A model generated the notes under the pieces. It ran no database searches and was not told the DNA's origin. It saw only the letters and a list, made by a program, of their open reading frames with translations. A DNA stretch of 64,000 bases from contig NC_019771.1 of the NCBI RefSeq assembly GCF_000317695.1, positions 2,670,001-2,734,000 on the forward strand. Direction: 5' to 3'. The position numbers were made by a program, and so were the translations under genes. This DNA is from Anabaena cylindrica PCC 7122. Its GTDB lineage: Bacteria; Cyanobacteriota; Cyanobacteriia; Cyanobacteriales; Nostocaceae. Numbering within the stretch: position 1 is the stretch's first letter; every line of letters begins with the position of its first letter. Positions 55,962 through 64,000 of this stretch are shown piece after piece.

Positions 55962-58900
55962 TTATGCGTTTCCTCCGTAGTAAACATTGTCTGCAAGACC
56001 CCAACCATTGTTGTAATTATCCAGGTTGGTATTAATTACACTACCAGCCTCTAATGGATAGAGAACGTTGGTGTTGGTGTTGTAGGGATTTGGTAAACTG
56101 GAGGCACTGGAAATACCCAGATTCCAGTAAGTATTAGCTGATGGGCTACTGACACTGCTGCCAGTCATTTGATAAATTGCACCATCACCTTTCTTATCGC
56201 CATTTTCGTCTGGAGTTATGGCTTGCAGCCAATTAATGCCTTCGTTGATGTAGTATCGAGCATCCTTATCAGTCGCATTGGCAGTGTCAATAGGATTGCC
56301 AGCGAGATAATTCAACCAACCAGCAACTAGAGAGCGACCAAGATCGTAGCGCTTATCTGAGTTGGGGTGTTCCGAGGAATCAACAATTTCGAGTGCTTGG
56401 GCGCGGGTGTAGAAGAGAGTATCTTCACCTGCATCTGTCTTGCCATTCCGGTTGTAGTCACCGATGAGTAACCCTATGTCATACTGTCCGCTCACTGGAT
56501 CAAGAACTTTTCCAGCTTGTGCGGAGTTGGTATAAGGTGCGAATAGAAGATCGCTGTCGGCGAAATTGGATTGTGTTTTTTGTGATGGTTCGTTGCCTTG
56601 GATACCATCCCAGAAATTATCCCAGTTACTATTTGCCCAGAATCCGGGAGTACGCACACCAGGGGCTGATGGGACAGATGGTGCAGCGGTTACAGTGTCG
56701 GTATCGGTAGCGCTGTTATTGCTGGTGTTGGTGTCGGTGAAACCATTAGGAGCCGTTACTGTGGCAGTGTTAGTCAGAGAAACGGTTGCTGGTGCAACGG
56801 GTTTTTGAATATCTAAATAGCGAATCTTGAATTGATCGCTTGTATCATCTGTTTTAGCGGCGATAACTAGAGTGTTACCCAGGATTTTATTGGCATTGAT
56901 ATCTGCCCAGCGATCGCTGCCACTACCTAAGTTAACTTCAGTGAACCCAAAGCTGTTAAGAACAGAGTCGCTTAAAGTCGTGATGGTATTGTTAAAGTTA
57001 CCAATCCAGACAGATGTATCACTGTCATTAACGACATATTGTAGGTAAGCGCTATCAACAACAACCGCTTCAGAGAATTGGAATAGGACGTAGTTATCTC
57101 TGCCACCGCCGTTATCAACACGATGATAACTACTGCTTTCGCTACTATCGGTAACGCCTAAGCCACCAGTGTAGCTACCCAGATAAGCCTTACTCCAAGC
57201 TCCATTTGTGCCATCTACACGGCTAAAGGCACTTGCTGTAACGGTAATGCCATCCTTCGTAAAGGTTCGAGTATTTCCATCTGTGCCATCGGACGAACTA
57301 TTGCCATTGAAGTCAAACGTGGTGTCTGTATAAGTGGAGCTAGAGGACACAGCGTTGGCAGCTACTGTACCGTTAACTGTGTAAGTGATGCTACTACCGC
57401 CTGTCAGGTTTACATAATCGTTGATGCTGCCTGTACCACTGGTTTCGTTGCCTGTAGCTCCTCCGCTGGCGACGCTAGTCCAAGTGACGTTTGTCAGCAG
57501 AGAGGGGATGACATCGGTAACTAGGGCGTTGGTAGCGGTGATGAAACCAGTGTTGCTGACAACGATGGTGTAGGTTAGCTGCTGTCCGGCAGTTACCGTC
57601 GTCAAACCGTTGGTTTTGGTAATCGACAAGTCGCCGATATTTTTGATTAGTCCAGCATCAATGGTGAGGTTATCAGTTGTGCCGACAGCGAATTGAGCCG
57701 TTGTGCCATTGGCATTAACAACATCACTATCAGCCCCATCATTACCTACATTGGCGGTGGTGAATCCATTGAAGCCAGTGGGTTGGACGAATTGAACGCT
57801 GTAGTTACTATTGGCGTTAGCTGTGAATTGATAGAAACCATCGTTATTGGTGGTTGTTGTCCCGACTTGAGTACCTGCTTGGTTAAAGAGATTAACAGCT
57901 ACACCTGCAACACCAGCTTCACCCGTCTCTTGGATACCATTGGCATTAGTATCGTACCAAACGCGATCGCCTATTTTCACAGTAGAAGCAGCGACAATCG
58001 TGTCAGTATCGGTAGCACTGTTGTTGTTGGGGTTGGTATCGGTAAAACCAGTTGAACCTGCGATCGTTGCAGTGTTAACAATAGAGCCACTGGTTGGAGT
58101 CGTTGCTTTGAGAATATTAAGAGACTTGAGCTTAAACTCATCGTTCGTATCGCCAACTTTAGCAGCGATGACCACAGCGTTACCCACAAAGTTACTTGCA
58201 TTGATATCCGCAGTGCGATCGCTACTACCACCTAAGTTGATTTCAGTAAAACCGAAGCTACTCAGAACCGAACTATTTAACGTCAGGTGATTGGTATAAG
58301 GATTGTTGAAGTTGCCAATCCATACAGAGATATCACTATCTCCAACCACATAAGATAATGCCGCCTTGTCAATCACCACTGATTCAGAGAATTCCAGCAG
58401 AACGTAGTTGTTGCGACCATCATTATCAATGTGGTGGGTGCCATTACTACCATTTTCACTGCCATCTGTTATCCCTAAACCGTAGCTACCGTAAAGACCT
58501 AAATAGGCTGTATTCCAAGTTCCTGTACTGGTGCTACTAAAAGCACTGGCATTGACGGAAATACCATTAGCAGAGAAGTTACGGATGTTGCCAGGAGTAC
58601 CATTGAGTGAACTACTAGAGTTACTAGTCAAGTTGATGGTGGTAGGTGTGTTGTAGACCGGAGTCAAAGCATTAGTAGCTACCGTACCTGTCACTGTATA
58701 AGTGATGCTGCTACCTGCTGTCAGGGTGACAAAATCGTTAATGTTGCCTGTGCCACTGGTTTGATTATCAGTAGCTCCCCCAGATGCGACGCTTGTCCAA
58801 GTGACATTGGTCAGATTGCTGGGTATGATATCGCTCACCAGAGCATTGGTAGCAGTTATCAGACCATTGTTTTGAGCCACAATGGTGTAGGTTATCTGCT

Positions 58901-60956
58901 GTCCGGGGCTTACTGTCGTCAAACCGTTGGTTTTGGTAATCGACAAATCACCGGCATTTTGATAAATCCCTGCATCCAAAGTGGTGTTGTTTTCGCCAGA
59001 AGCGAGAGTGACAATCTGGGTTTTGCCAGTGCTGGTATTAGCATCGGAATCTAAAGCATCATCAGTACCTGCATCAGCTTGAGTAAACTGATATCCCGCA
59101 GGCAAATTAGAGAATCCAACTTGATATTCTTGACCAGGTGTTAGTTCAGCGAAGTTGTAATTGCCACTAGCATTGGTAGTTGTGGTGATAGTAGTGTTGT
59201 CCGCAGTGGTACTAATCAGTCCATCTGCTCCCCCACCAGTCAGGGTAACGGTTACACCTGCTACTCCCGCTTCACCTGCATCTTGAATGCCGTTGTTGTT
59301 GCCATCGTTAAATACGAAGTCTCCTAATGAGGCTGTCTTGTAGAAGCCTGAATCAACTGTGGTGTCATTTTCTCCAGGAGACAAGTTGACGACATCGGAG
59401 ATGAGTCCATCGCTATCAACACTATCATCACCACCAACATTAGCGAGACTTACAGCGTTAAAGCCGGTGGGCTGAACAAACTGGACTTTGTAGTCTCCTG
59501 GTTGCAGGTTTGTGAATGAATAGAGTCCGTTACCATCTGTAGTAGTGGTAGCAATGACATTACCTGCTGTATCTAACAGGTTGACACTAGCGTTAGCAAT
59601 GCCTTGTTCCCCTGCATCTTGAATGCCATCTGCATCTAGATCATGGAAAACTTTGTCTCCCAAGCTGGCTAGTTGGACTAAACCTGCGTCTAATGTGCCG
59701 TTGAATTCACCTGATGTCAGGGTGACTGTTTGAGTCAAGCCTGTGCTGGTGTTGGCATCAGAATCTACAGTATCGTCTCCACCTTGGTTTGCTGTGCTGA
59801 AGACATAACCTGTTGGTGATGTGAATTTAACTTGGTAGTCTCCAGGGGTTAAGCCTATGAAGGTGTAAGCACCAGCCCCATCTGTTGTGGTTGTAGCGAT
59901 GACATTACCATTTGCGGGGTTGATTAATTCAACTGTGACTCCACCAATTCCTGCTTCACCTGCATCTTGAATGCCGTTGTTGTTGCCATCGTTGAATACG
60001 AAGTCTCCTAATGAGGCATACTTATAGAAACCAGCATCAATGGTTTGGTTGAATTCTCCAGGGTTTAAAATGACCACATTGGACACTAAACCGTCGGAAT
60101 CCGTTGTCTGATTGCCTCCCTCTTGCCGAGGACTTACCGCATCAAAGCCAGTTGGAGTAGCGAATTGTACCTGATAGCTTAAGCCTGGGGTCAAGCCTTT
60201 GAATTCATAAAAACCACTTACATCAGTAGTGGTGGTTGCTAAAATTTCACTACTTTCGATGATTCCATTGCTATTGCTGTCCCGTGCCAAATTGACCGTG
60301 ACTCCTGCAATTCCTGATTCCCCGGTATCTTGGATGCCATTGGCGTTGAGGTCATTCCATACTAAGTCGCCCAGTTTTGCTGCTTTTATTTGAGCTATCA
60401 GTGGCTGTCTGGGTGTCACCGAGCCATTACTATTAACTACAAAGGGGTCAAAAATGACTCCAATAAATTGATTGGTGTCGGGAACAAAGTTTTCGCCGTT
60501 TGCCTTAGCCAGATTGACGATGGAATTAACATCACTAGCAACTACAGTCCCGTTTTTTGTTAAATCTGAACCGCTGGCATTATAGGTGTCCCCCAGTAAT
60601 GTCCAAATGGCTGCCTGAATTTCACCATAGTTATATTGAGGATTAGCCGTAAAGTTTTGGTTAATGATCCAGTTAACCAAATCTAAATTATACAGGTTGC
60701 CTATCCTCGCAGGCGTTCCCAATGTTGCCAATGGAGCTAGTTCATAGCTGGAATAGACATTAGCTGTATAGGTGGCATTAGCGTCAATCGGAGTAGAACT
60801 GTCAAGACACCAAGCATCAATAACACCCAGTTGGTTGAAATAAGTATAAGTATTATCAGTGCCAGCACCAGTCACTGATACTATATCCTTATAGCTAGGT
60901 GTATTTAGTGGTCCGCCGGCAGGGGTAACTGTGATTTTTACTTGAGGTTGCGACAT
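55962..60956 (-). CDS. Giant SdrD-B/DUF11 surface protein with putative Cys-Gln thioester domain
   Basis: This 1664-residue secreted-type protein has an N-terminal domain of about 190 residues with AWCLDSS (C50) and YGEIQAAIW (Q114), the two motifs that form the internal Cys-Gln bond of thioester adhesins. C50 is the only cysteine in the whole protein. Four SdrD-B domains follow (each starting near GDLVWNDLNANGIQDTGE or SLGDFVFNDGNNNGIQDAGE), then a DUF11 domain (GDLSITKTNGLTTVSPGQQ), a roughly 170-residue module (DNYVLLEFSESVVIDKA, DSDISVWIGNFNN), a fifth SdrD-B (KIGDRVWYDTNANGIQETGE), a second DUF11 and second module. A C-terminal globular region (PGVRTPGFWANSNWDNFWDG; dockerin-like GDYNRNGKTDAGED) ends it. 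There is no Sec signal, LPXTG or PEP-CTERM tail, so type I secretion is likely (inference). Confidence 0.88.
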   Translation of the reverse strand: MSQPQVKITVTPAGGPLNTPSYKDIVSVTGAGTDNTYTYFNQLGVIDAWCLDSSTPIDANATYTANVYSSYELAPLATLGTPARIGNLYNLDLVNWIINQNFTANPQYNYGEIQAAIWTLLGDTYNASGSDLTKNGTVVASDVNSIVNLAKANGENFVPDTNQFIGVIFDPFVVNSNGSVTPRQPLIAQIKAAKLGDLVWNDLNANGIQDTGESGIAGVTVNLARDSNSNGIIESSEILATTTTDVSGFYEFKGLTPGLSYQVQFATPTGFDAVSPRQEGGNQTTDSDGLVSNVVILNPGEFNQTIDAGFYKYASLGDFVFNDGNNNGIQDAGEAGIGGVTVELINPANGNVIATTTTDGAGAYTFIGLTPGDYQVKFTSPTGYVFSTANQGGDDTVDSDANTSTGLTQTVTLTSGEFNGTLDAGLVQLASLGDKVFHDLDADGIQDAGEQGIANASVNLLDTAGNVIATTTTDGNGLYSFTNLQPGDYKVQFVQPTGFNAVSLANVGGDDSVDSDGLISDVVNLSPGENDTTVDSGFYKTASLGDFVFNDGNNNGIQDAGEAGVAGVTVTLTGGGADGLISTTADNTTITTTTNASGNYNFAELTPGQEYQVGFSNLPAGYQFTQADAGTDDALDSDANTSTGKTQIVTLASGENNTTLDAGIYQNAGDLSITKTNGLTTVSPGQQITYTIVAQNNGLITATNALVSDIIPSNLTNVTWTSVASGGATDNQTSGTGNINDFVTLTAGSSITYTVTGTVATNALTPVYNTPTTINLTSNSSSSLNGTPGNIRNFSANGISVNASAFSSTSTGTWNTAYLGLYGSYGLGITDGSENGSNGTHHIDNDGRNNYVLLEFSESVVIDKAALSYVVGDSDISVWIGNFNNPYTNHLTLNSSVLSSFGFTEINLGGSSDRTADINASNFVGNAVVIAAKVGDTNDEFKLKSLNILKATTPTSGSIVNTATIAGSTGFTDTNPNNNSATDTDTIVAASTVKIGDRVWYDTNANGIQETGEAGVAGVAVNLFNQAGTQVGTTTTNNDGFYQFTANANSNYSVQFVQPTGFNGFTTANVGNDGADSDVVNANGTTAQFAVGTTDNLTIDAGLIKNIGDLSITKTNGLTTVTAGQQLTYTIVVSNTGFITATNALVTDVIPSLLTNVTWTSVASGGATGNETSGTGSINDYVNLTGGSSITYTVNGTVAANAVSSSSTYTDTTFDFNGNSSSDGTDGNTRTFTKDGITVTASAFSRVDGTNGAWSKAYLGSYTGGLGVTDSSESSSYHRVDNGGGRDNYVLFQFSEAVVVDSAYLQYVVNDSDTSVWIGNFNNTITTLSDSVLNSFGFTEVNLGSGSDRWADINANKILGNTLVIAAKTDDTSDQFKIRYLDIQKPVAPATVSLTNTATVTAPNGFTDTNTSNNSATDTDTVTAAPSVPSAPGVRTPGFWANSNWDNFWDGIQGNEPSQKTQSNFADSDLLFAPYTNSAQAGKVLDPVSGQYDIGLLIGDYNRNGKTDAGEDTLFYTRAQALEIVDSSEHPNSDKRYDLGRSLVAGWLNYLAGNPIDTANATDKDARYYINEGINWLQAITPDENGDKKGDGAIYQMTGSSVSSPSANTYWNLGISSASSLPNPYNTNTNVLYPLEAGSVINTNLDNYNNGWGLADNVYYGGNA

Positions 60957-61328
60957 ATTTTTTTACACTCGGTAAACTAATCAATCTGACTGCTATCAAA
61001 TTCAAATAAGGATTCACCTCGGCTCTAGGATAAAGCTATTTGTTTTTGAAGTGTTCAAATTTTTTACTTAAATTTAGAGTAAATTATATAACTGTAGCAA
61101 TCTTTAAAGCTTCGATAAAGTTACACTTAGACCCGTAAAGTTACGGTAAAATTATGACTATTAGCACAACCGAGGGTATTGGAGCTACCCCTAGCTTTCT
61201 TAAACTAAACTTCCCTGTGTGGGTAGGAAGTTTAGTTTTCTGAACTCATTGATAAAAATGATTTTTCCGGGAACGGCGCTACTTTTTTTGCGGAGGTGTC
61301 TAAACAATTGATCACTAATTGTTACCAA
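60957..61328. other. Intergenic region with large hairpin and tiny ORF
   Basis: Holds the surface-protein promoter (minus), a 13-bp stem hairpin at 61202-61238 and, overlapping it on the plus strand, a 29-codon reading frame (61154-61243; MTISTTEGIGATPSFLKLNF and on) that includes a second small hairpin GGGTA/TACCC. The tiny frame might be a leader peptide or chance. No Shine-Dalgarno was seen. Confidence 0.45.
61202..61238. terminator. Hairpin with 13-bp perfect stem
   Basis: AAACTAAACTTCC and GGAAGTTTAGTTT flank an 11-base loop (CTGTGTGGGTA). It lies about 90 bp after the minus-strand hydrolase gene, between it and the divergently placed upstream region of the surface-protein gene. On the plus strand the stem runs into TTTTC. 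It may be a terminator for the hydrolase, or part of a small RNA. Confidence 0.55.
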
Positions 61329-62213
61329 TCACTCATTACTCATCACTGGCTCTAACTGCCCTAATTCTTTCGGTAAGTGTTGATTCATCCAACTACTCAA
61401 ATCTGCCATTACTTGAGGATAATTAATGTCACAATGTAAATCATGATAGGCTTCTGGATACTCTATGCGTAGTTTATCTGGGTAAGTGACTTGCTGGTAG
61501 AAAAGTTCACTGCCTTTAGGTAACGCAACTCTGTCAGCACCACCATGTAAAATTAATAGAGGTACTTGCCATTCGGCAGCATGGGCATGAATCCAGGCAA
61601 TTGTAGCGAAGAATTCTGTAGAGAAACGGGCTGTGGCGCGGGTATGCCGCAAATTGTCTTGATTGTAGCTAGTTATAATTTTCTCATTTCGTGAACCAGC
61701 AGTTGTGTCTAGTCCCGTATTTAAGGAAAAACGCGGCCACACCTGGGAGAGCATTTTTCCTAACAGTATGCGAATAGGTGATACTCCGACTTCTCCAATG
61801 CTTGGTGCAAAGGCAATTACACCTTGCAATGCAGATTTATCTTGAGGATAGTGCAGAGTGTAGTCTAAAACTATCATTCCGCCCATGCTATGACCAAATA
61901 GAAAAAGTGGGCATCCTGGCTGCTGCTGCTGAATCATTTGCAAGAAGGCTCGCACGTCATCACGAAACTCAGCCCAAGTATTTATGTAACCTCTTTGACC
62001 TGGTGAGCGCCCATGTCCACGTAAATCTAAGCCATAGATGGCATATTGCTGGGGTAGCAAATGCTCAATTACATTTTTGTAAAGTCCGCTGTGTCCTCCG
62101 AGTCCATGTACCAGTACTAATATTGCCTGTACCTTATCCCCTGGATTCCAGCTTTGGTAATACAGGTCAAGTCCCCCAACACCTTTAAATGTGCCTACGC
62201 TGTGGTAAATCAT
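61329..62213 (-). CDS. Alpha/beta hydrolase, lysophospholipase/monoacylglycerol-lipase type
   Basis: This 294-residue serine hydrolase of the monoglyceride lipase/lysophospholipase (Hydrolase_4) group carries LVHGLGGHSGLYKNVIEHL, DLRGHGRSPGQRGYI, the nucleophile elbow LFGHSMGGMIVLDY (GHSMG), LLILHGGADRVALP (Asp) and PEAYHDLHCDI (His). These are the full triad and the RGxGRSxG motif of the family. It probably deacylates membrane lysolipids or monoglycerides in the cytoplasm; no signal peptide is seen. Single gene, divergent from topA. Confidence 0.9.
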   Translation of the reverse strand: MIYHSVGTFKGVGGLDLYYQSWNPGDKVQAILVLVHGLGGHSGLYKNVIEHLLPQQYAIYGLDLRGHGRSPGQRGYINTWAEFRDDVRAFLQMIQQQQPGCPLFLFGHSMGGMIVLDYTLHYPQDKSALQGVIAFAPSIGEVGVSPIRILLGKMLSQVWPRFSLNTGLDTTAGSRNEKIITSYNQDNLRHTRATARFSTEFFATIAWIHAHAAEWQVPLLILHGGADRVALPKGSELFYQQVTYPDKLRIEYPEAYHDLHCDINYPQVMADLSSWMNQHLPKELGQLEPVMSNE

Positions 62214-62826
62214 AGGGTTAATTTTTTACGTTCTTTCCCAGCAAGCTATTAGCCTATCAACGTACATTGTAGGGAAAATAGCTTCTAACTGTAGGAGGAA
62301 TTACAGAAATTTTGGGTTTTTGTGACAAATTTGTTTAAATATTGTCATGTCTTGGATTTGACAAAAGAGAAATATAATATATAGAACCCATTTGACATCT
62401 AAGAAGGTGGTGCTAGTCTCTTAATCATTAGCCTCATGAAGCAGAGATTGAGTTTGGCAGCGGCACGAACTAGGGTTCGTTCAAAGTTCTTAACCAAAAT
62501 TTTGGAGCGTTTTTTTGGGAGCAGGGTTTGGTACAGTGGACATTATGCGCTCAATTGATGCCAAGTGCAGTCGTCACAAAGTTGTATTTTTAAAGTAATA
62601 AGAGAACTCCACAAAAAAGATGATCCAATCTTGTGGGATGGGCATCTTGCCCGTCCTTGTATTATTAGCGGGCTTTTCGGCCCGCACCACAAGAAATTTT
62701 GGGATATTTTTTTAATTGGAGAACTCTAAATAAAAGTACAATCATAGTATATTTTTACTAAAATGCATTATAAAATTGCTTACTGTTACAAATCACTCAA
62801 CATAGAGCATTTAGAAAATAGGTGCT
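62214..62826. other. Intergenic region before topA
   Basis: These 613 bp lie between the divergent hydrolase and topA genes. It holds the nested palindromic element at 62630-62693. A stretch around 62400-62540 (GGTGGTGCTAGTCTCTTAAT, then GGCAGCGGCACGAACTAGGG) is less AT-rich than its flanks but shows no gene or clear fold. topA's promoter is likely in 62700-62800. Confidence 0.5.
62630..62693. repeat. Nested palindromic element with 7-bp terminal repeats
   Basis: CTTGTGG at 62630-62636 and CCACAAG at 62687-62693 enclose two internal hairpins: GGGCA-TCT-TGCCC (62640-62652) and GCGGGC-TTTTCG-GCCCGC (62668-62685). The 64-bp unit has the look of a small mobile or REP-like repeat. Confidence 0.6.
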
Positions 62827-64000
62827 ATGCCCAAACGCCTCCTAGTCGTCGAATCCCCTGGTAAAGTCAAAAAGCTGAGTCAAATTCTCGGTTCAGATTG
62901 GATTGTTCGCGCAAGTTGTGGACATATCCGCGAACTCAGCAATGAGGGGGATGATTCACTAGGATTTACAATGGAAGGCAATAGTGTCAACTGCAATTAT
63001 ATCCCTCGTGACCAACGGGCAAAGGAAACAATTCAACAACTAAAAGCCGCTGTCAGACAAGTTGATGAAGTGGTTTTAGCAACAGACCCAGACCGAGAAG
63101 GAGAAACCATTGCTTGGCATCTCAAAGAAACGTTAGGTTTGAGAGAACCAAAAAGAGTAATTTATACAGAGATTACAGCATCAGCTGTACAAACAGCGAT
63201 CGCACATCCAAGAAAACTTGACACCAACTTAATAGGTGCAGGATTATGTCGAGATTGCCTTGACAAGCTAGTAGGTTATAAAGGCAGTCCTCTAGTTTGG
63301 GCATTAAATAATGGCGCGAAAAGCGTAGGTAGAGTCCAAAGCGCCACATTACACCTCATTTGTCAGCGAGAAAGAGAAATTCAAGTTTTTGTCCCCCAAG
63401 ATTACTGGAGTGTCTGGGTAGATTACAAAGAAGGATTTCGGGCTTTTTACAAAAGTACAGCCAATACTCCCACAGAAATACCAGAACAAGAGACTGAAAC
63501 TCACGATGATGCAGCTAGTAATAACCCAGAAAAACCTGAATCTAAGCGCGTTCTCTCAGAAGCAGAAGCCACAAGATTAGTTGAGGATGCAAAGCGTCAC
63601 TCACATCAAATTATTCAAGTTGAAGGGAAACTTGTTAATCGTCAACCCCCTCCACCATTTACCACCTCCACCCTCCAACAAGCAGCCGGTTCAAAGTTGA
63701 AATTTGCCCCTGACAAAACCATGCAGGTTGCCCAAAAGCTATATGAGGCAGGGTTAATTACATATATGCGAACAGATTCAGTCATGTTGAGTCCTGATTT
63801 CTGTGCCAGTGCGCGTCAGTGGTTGGAACAAAATGATCCCCAAAATGTCCCCCAGCAGGTAGCCAAGCATCGCAGTAGTAAAACAGCGCAGGAAGCACAT
63901 GAAGCTATTCGTCCCACAGATGTCTTTCGTCCTTCAGTGCAATTGCGGGCAGAATTACCTGAAGATGAGTTTAACTTATATGTGATGATTTGGAAAAGAG
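62827..64000 (+). CDS. topA: DNA topoisomerase I (type IA), N-terminal 391 residues (partial)
   Basis: Type IA topoisomerase relaxes negative supercoils by cutting one strand. The TOPRIM domain begins at KRLLVVESPGKVKKLSQIL with the acidic DPDREGE motif. LCRDCLDKLVGYKGSPL and KSVGRVQSATLHLI are family blocks, and the active-site Tyr313 lies in LITYMRTDSVMLSP. EAHEAIRPTDVF follows before the sequence runs off the window in frame with no stop. The compact start (ATG 62827) is confirmed by MPKRLLVVES. An acidic insertion (PEQETETHDDAASNNPEKPE, about 217-236) sits in the linker. Zinc-finger or C-terminal repeats, if any, lie outside the window. Confidence 0.95.
   Translation, partial: MPKRLLVVESPGKVKKLSQILGSDWIVRASCGHIRELSNEGDDSLGFTMEGNSVNCNYIPRDQRAKETIQQLKAAVRQVDEVVLATDPDREGETIAWHLKETLGLREPKRVIYTEITASAVQTAIAHPRKLDTNLIGAGLCRDCLDKLVGYKGSPLVWALNNGAKSVGRVQSATLHLICQREREIQVFVPQDYWSVWVDYKEGFRAFYKSTANTPTEIPEQETETHDDAASNNPEKPESKRVLSEAEATRLVEDAKRHSHQIIQVEGKLVNRQPPPPFTTSTLQQAAGSKLKFAPDKTMQVAQKLYEAGLITYMRTDSVMLSPDFCASARQWLEQNDPQNVPQQVAKHRSSKTAQEAHEAIRPTDVFRPSVQLRAELPEDEFNLYVMIWKR

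Overview
The window is chromosomal DNA of a filamentous, probably heterocyst-forming cyanobacterium (Nostoc/Anabaena group). This rests on a petH encoding ferredoxin-NADP reductase with the phycobilisome-linker (CpcD-like) domain, a divergent phosphoribulokinase gene, a CAAD thylakoid protein, a Tab2-type protein, abundant GCGATCGC (HIP1) octamers, heptanucleotide tandem repeats (STRR) and many small dispersed palindromic repeats. The DNA is AT-rich, TTG/GTG starts are used, and intergenic spaces are long. No tRNA, rRNA, CRISPR array or intact insertion sequence was seen.

Layout. 1-4.3 kb: 5' end of prk (minus), petH, homoserine dehydrogenase and a convergent CAAD protein. 5-11 kb: membrane histidine kinase, UvrD/PcrA helicase, Tat-exported PhoD-type phosphatase. 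11-17.6 kb: Uma2 protein, SagB-type oxidoreductase, alpha/beta hydrolase, Ser/Thr kinase, and an Rpn-type nuclease gene followed by decayed copies of itself. 17.6-23.2 kb (minus): ABC-2 exporter pair, AAA-GGDEF protein, UbiB-type kinase. 23.6-29.7 kb: envelope and polysaccharide genes (mannose-1-P guanylyltransferase, LCP protein, lumenal pentapeptide protein, an unknown membrane protein, MurJ). 29.8-32 kb: accessory patch with a TumE/TumA-like pair, a vapB pseudogene with a nonsense codon, a Uma2 gene and several repeats. 32.3-45.7 kb: ARMT1-like protein, metallophosphoesterase, two small membrane proteins, ferredoxin, Tex, a ClC-CBS-USP transporter, DUF29, PmbA and Tab2 proteins.

45.8-55.6 kb holds a three-module non-ribosomal peptide synthetase (minus). 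It has a half condensation domain at its N-terminus and three A domains whose hand-read codes suggest X-Glu-Val. Its final carrier and thioesterase domains lie in another frame, split off at a run of eight A residues, and the thioesterase nucleophile is Cys rather than Ser. Upstream of it (55.96-60.96 kb, same strand) is a 1664-residue SdrD-B/DUF11 surface protein. Its only cysteine (C50) lies in a domain with a matching Q114 motif, which looks like an internal thioester adhesin domain. The window ends with a lysophospholipase-like hydrolase and the 5' part of topA.

Most promising leads: the Cys-Gln domain of the surface protein, the frameshifted NRPS with its Cys thioesterase, the ClC protein with Gln at the gating-glutamate position, the AAA-GGDEF protein with an Asn-substituted Walker B, and repeats that have entered coding sequence (an NRPS A domain and the clc stop codon).
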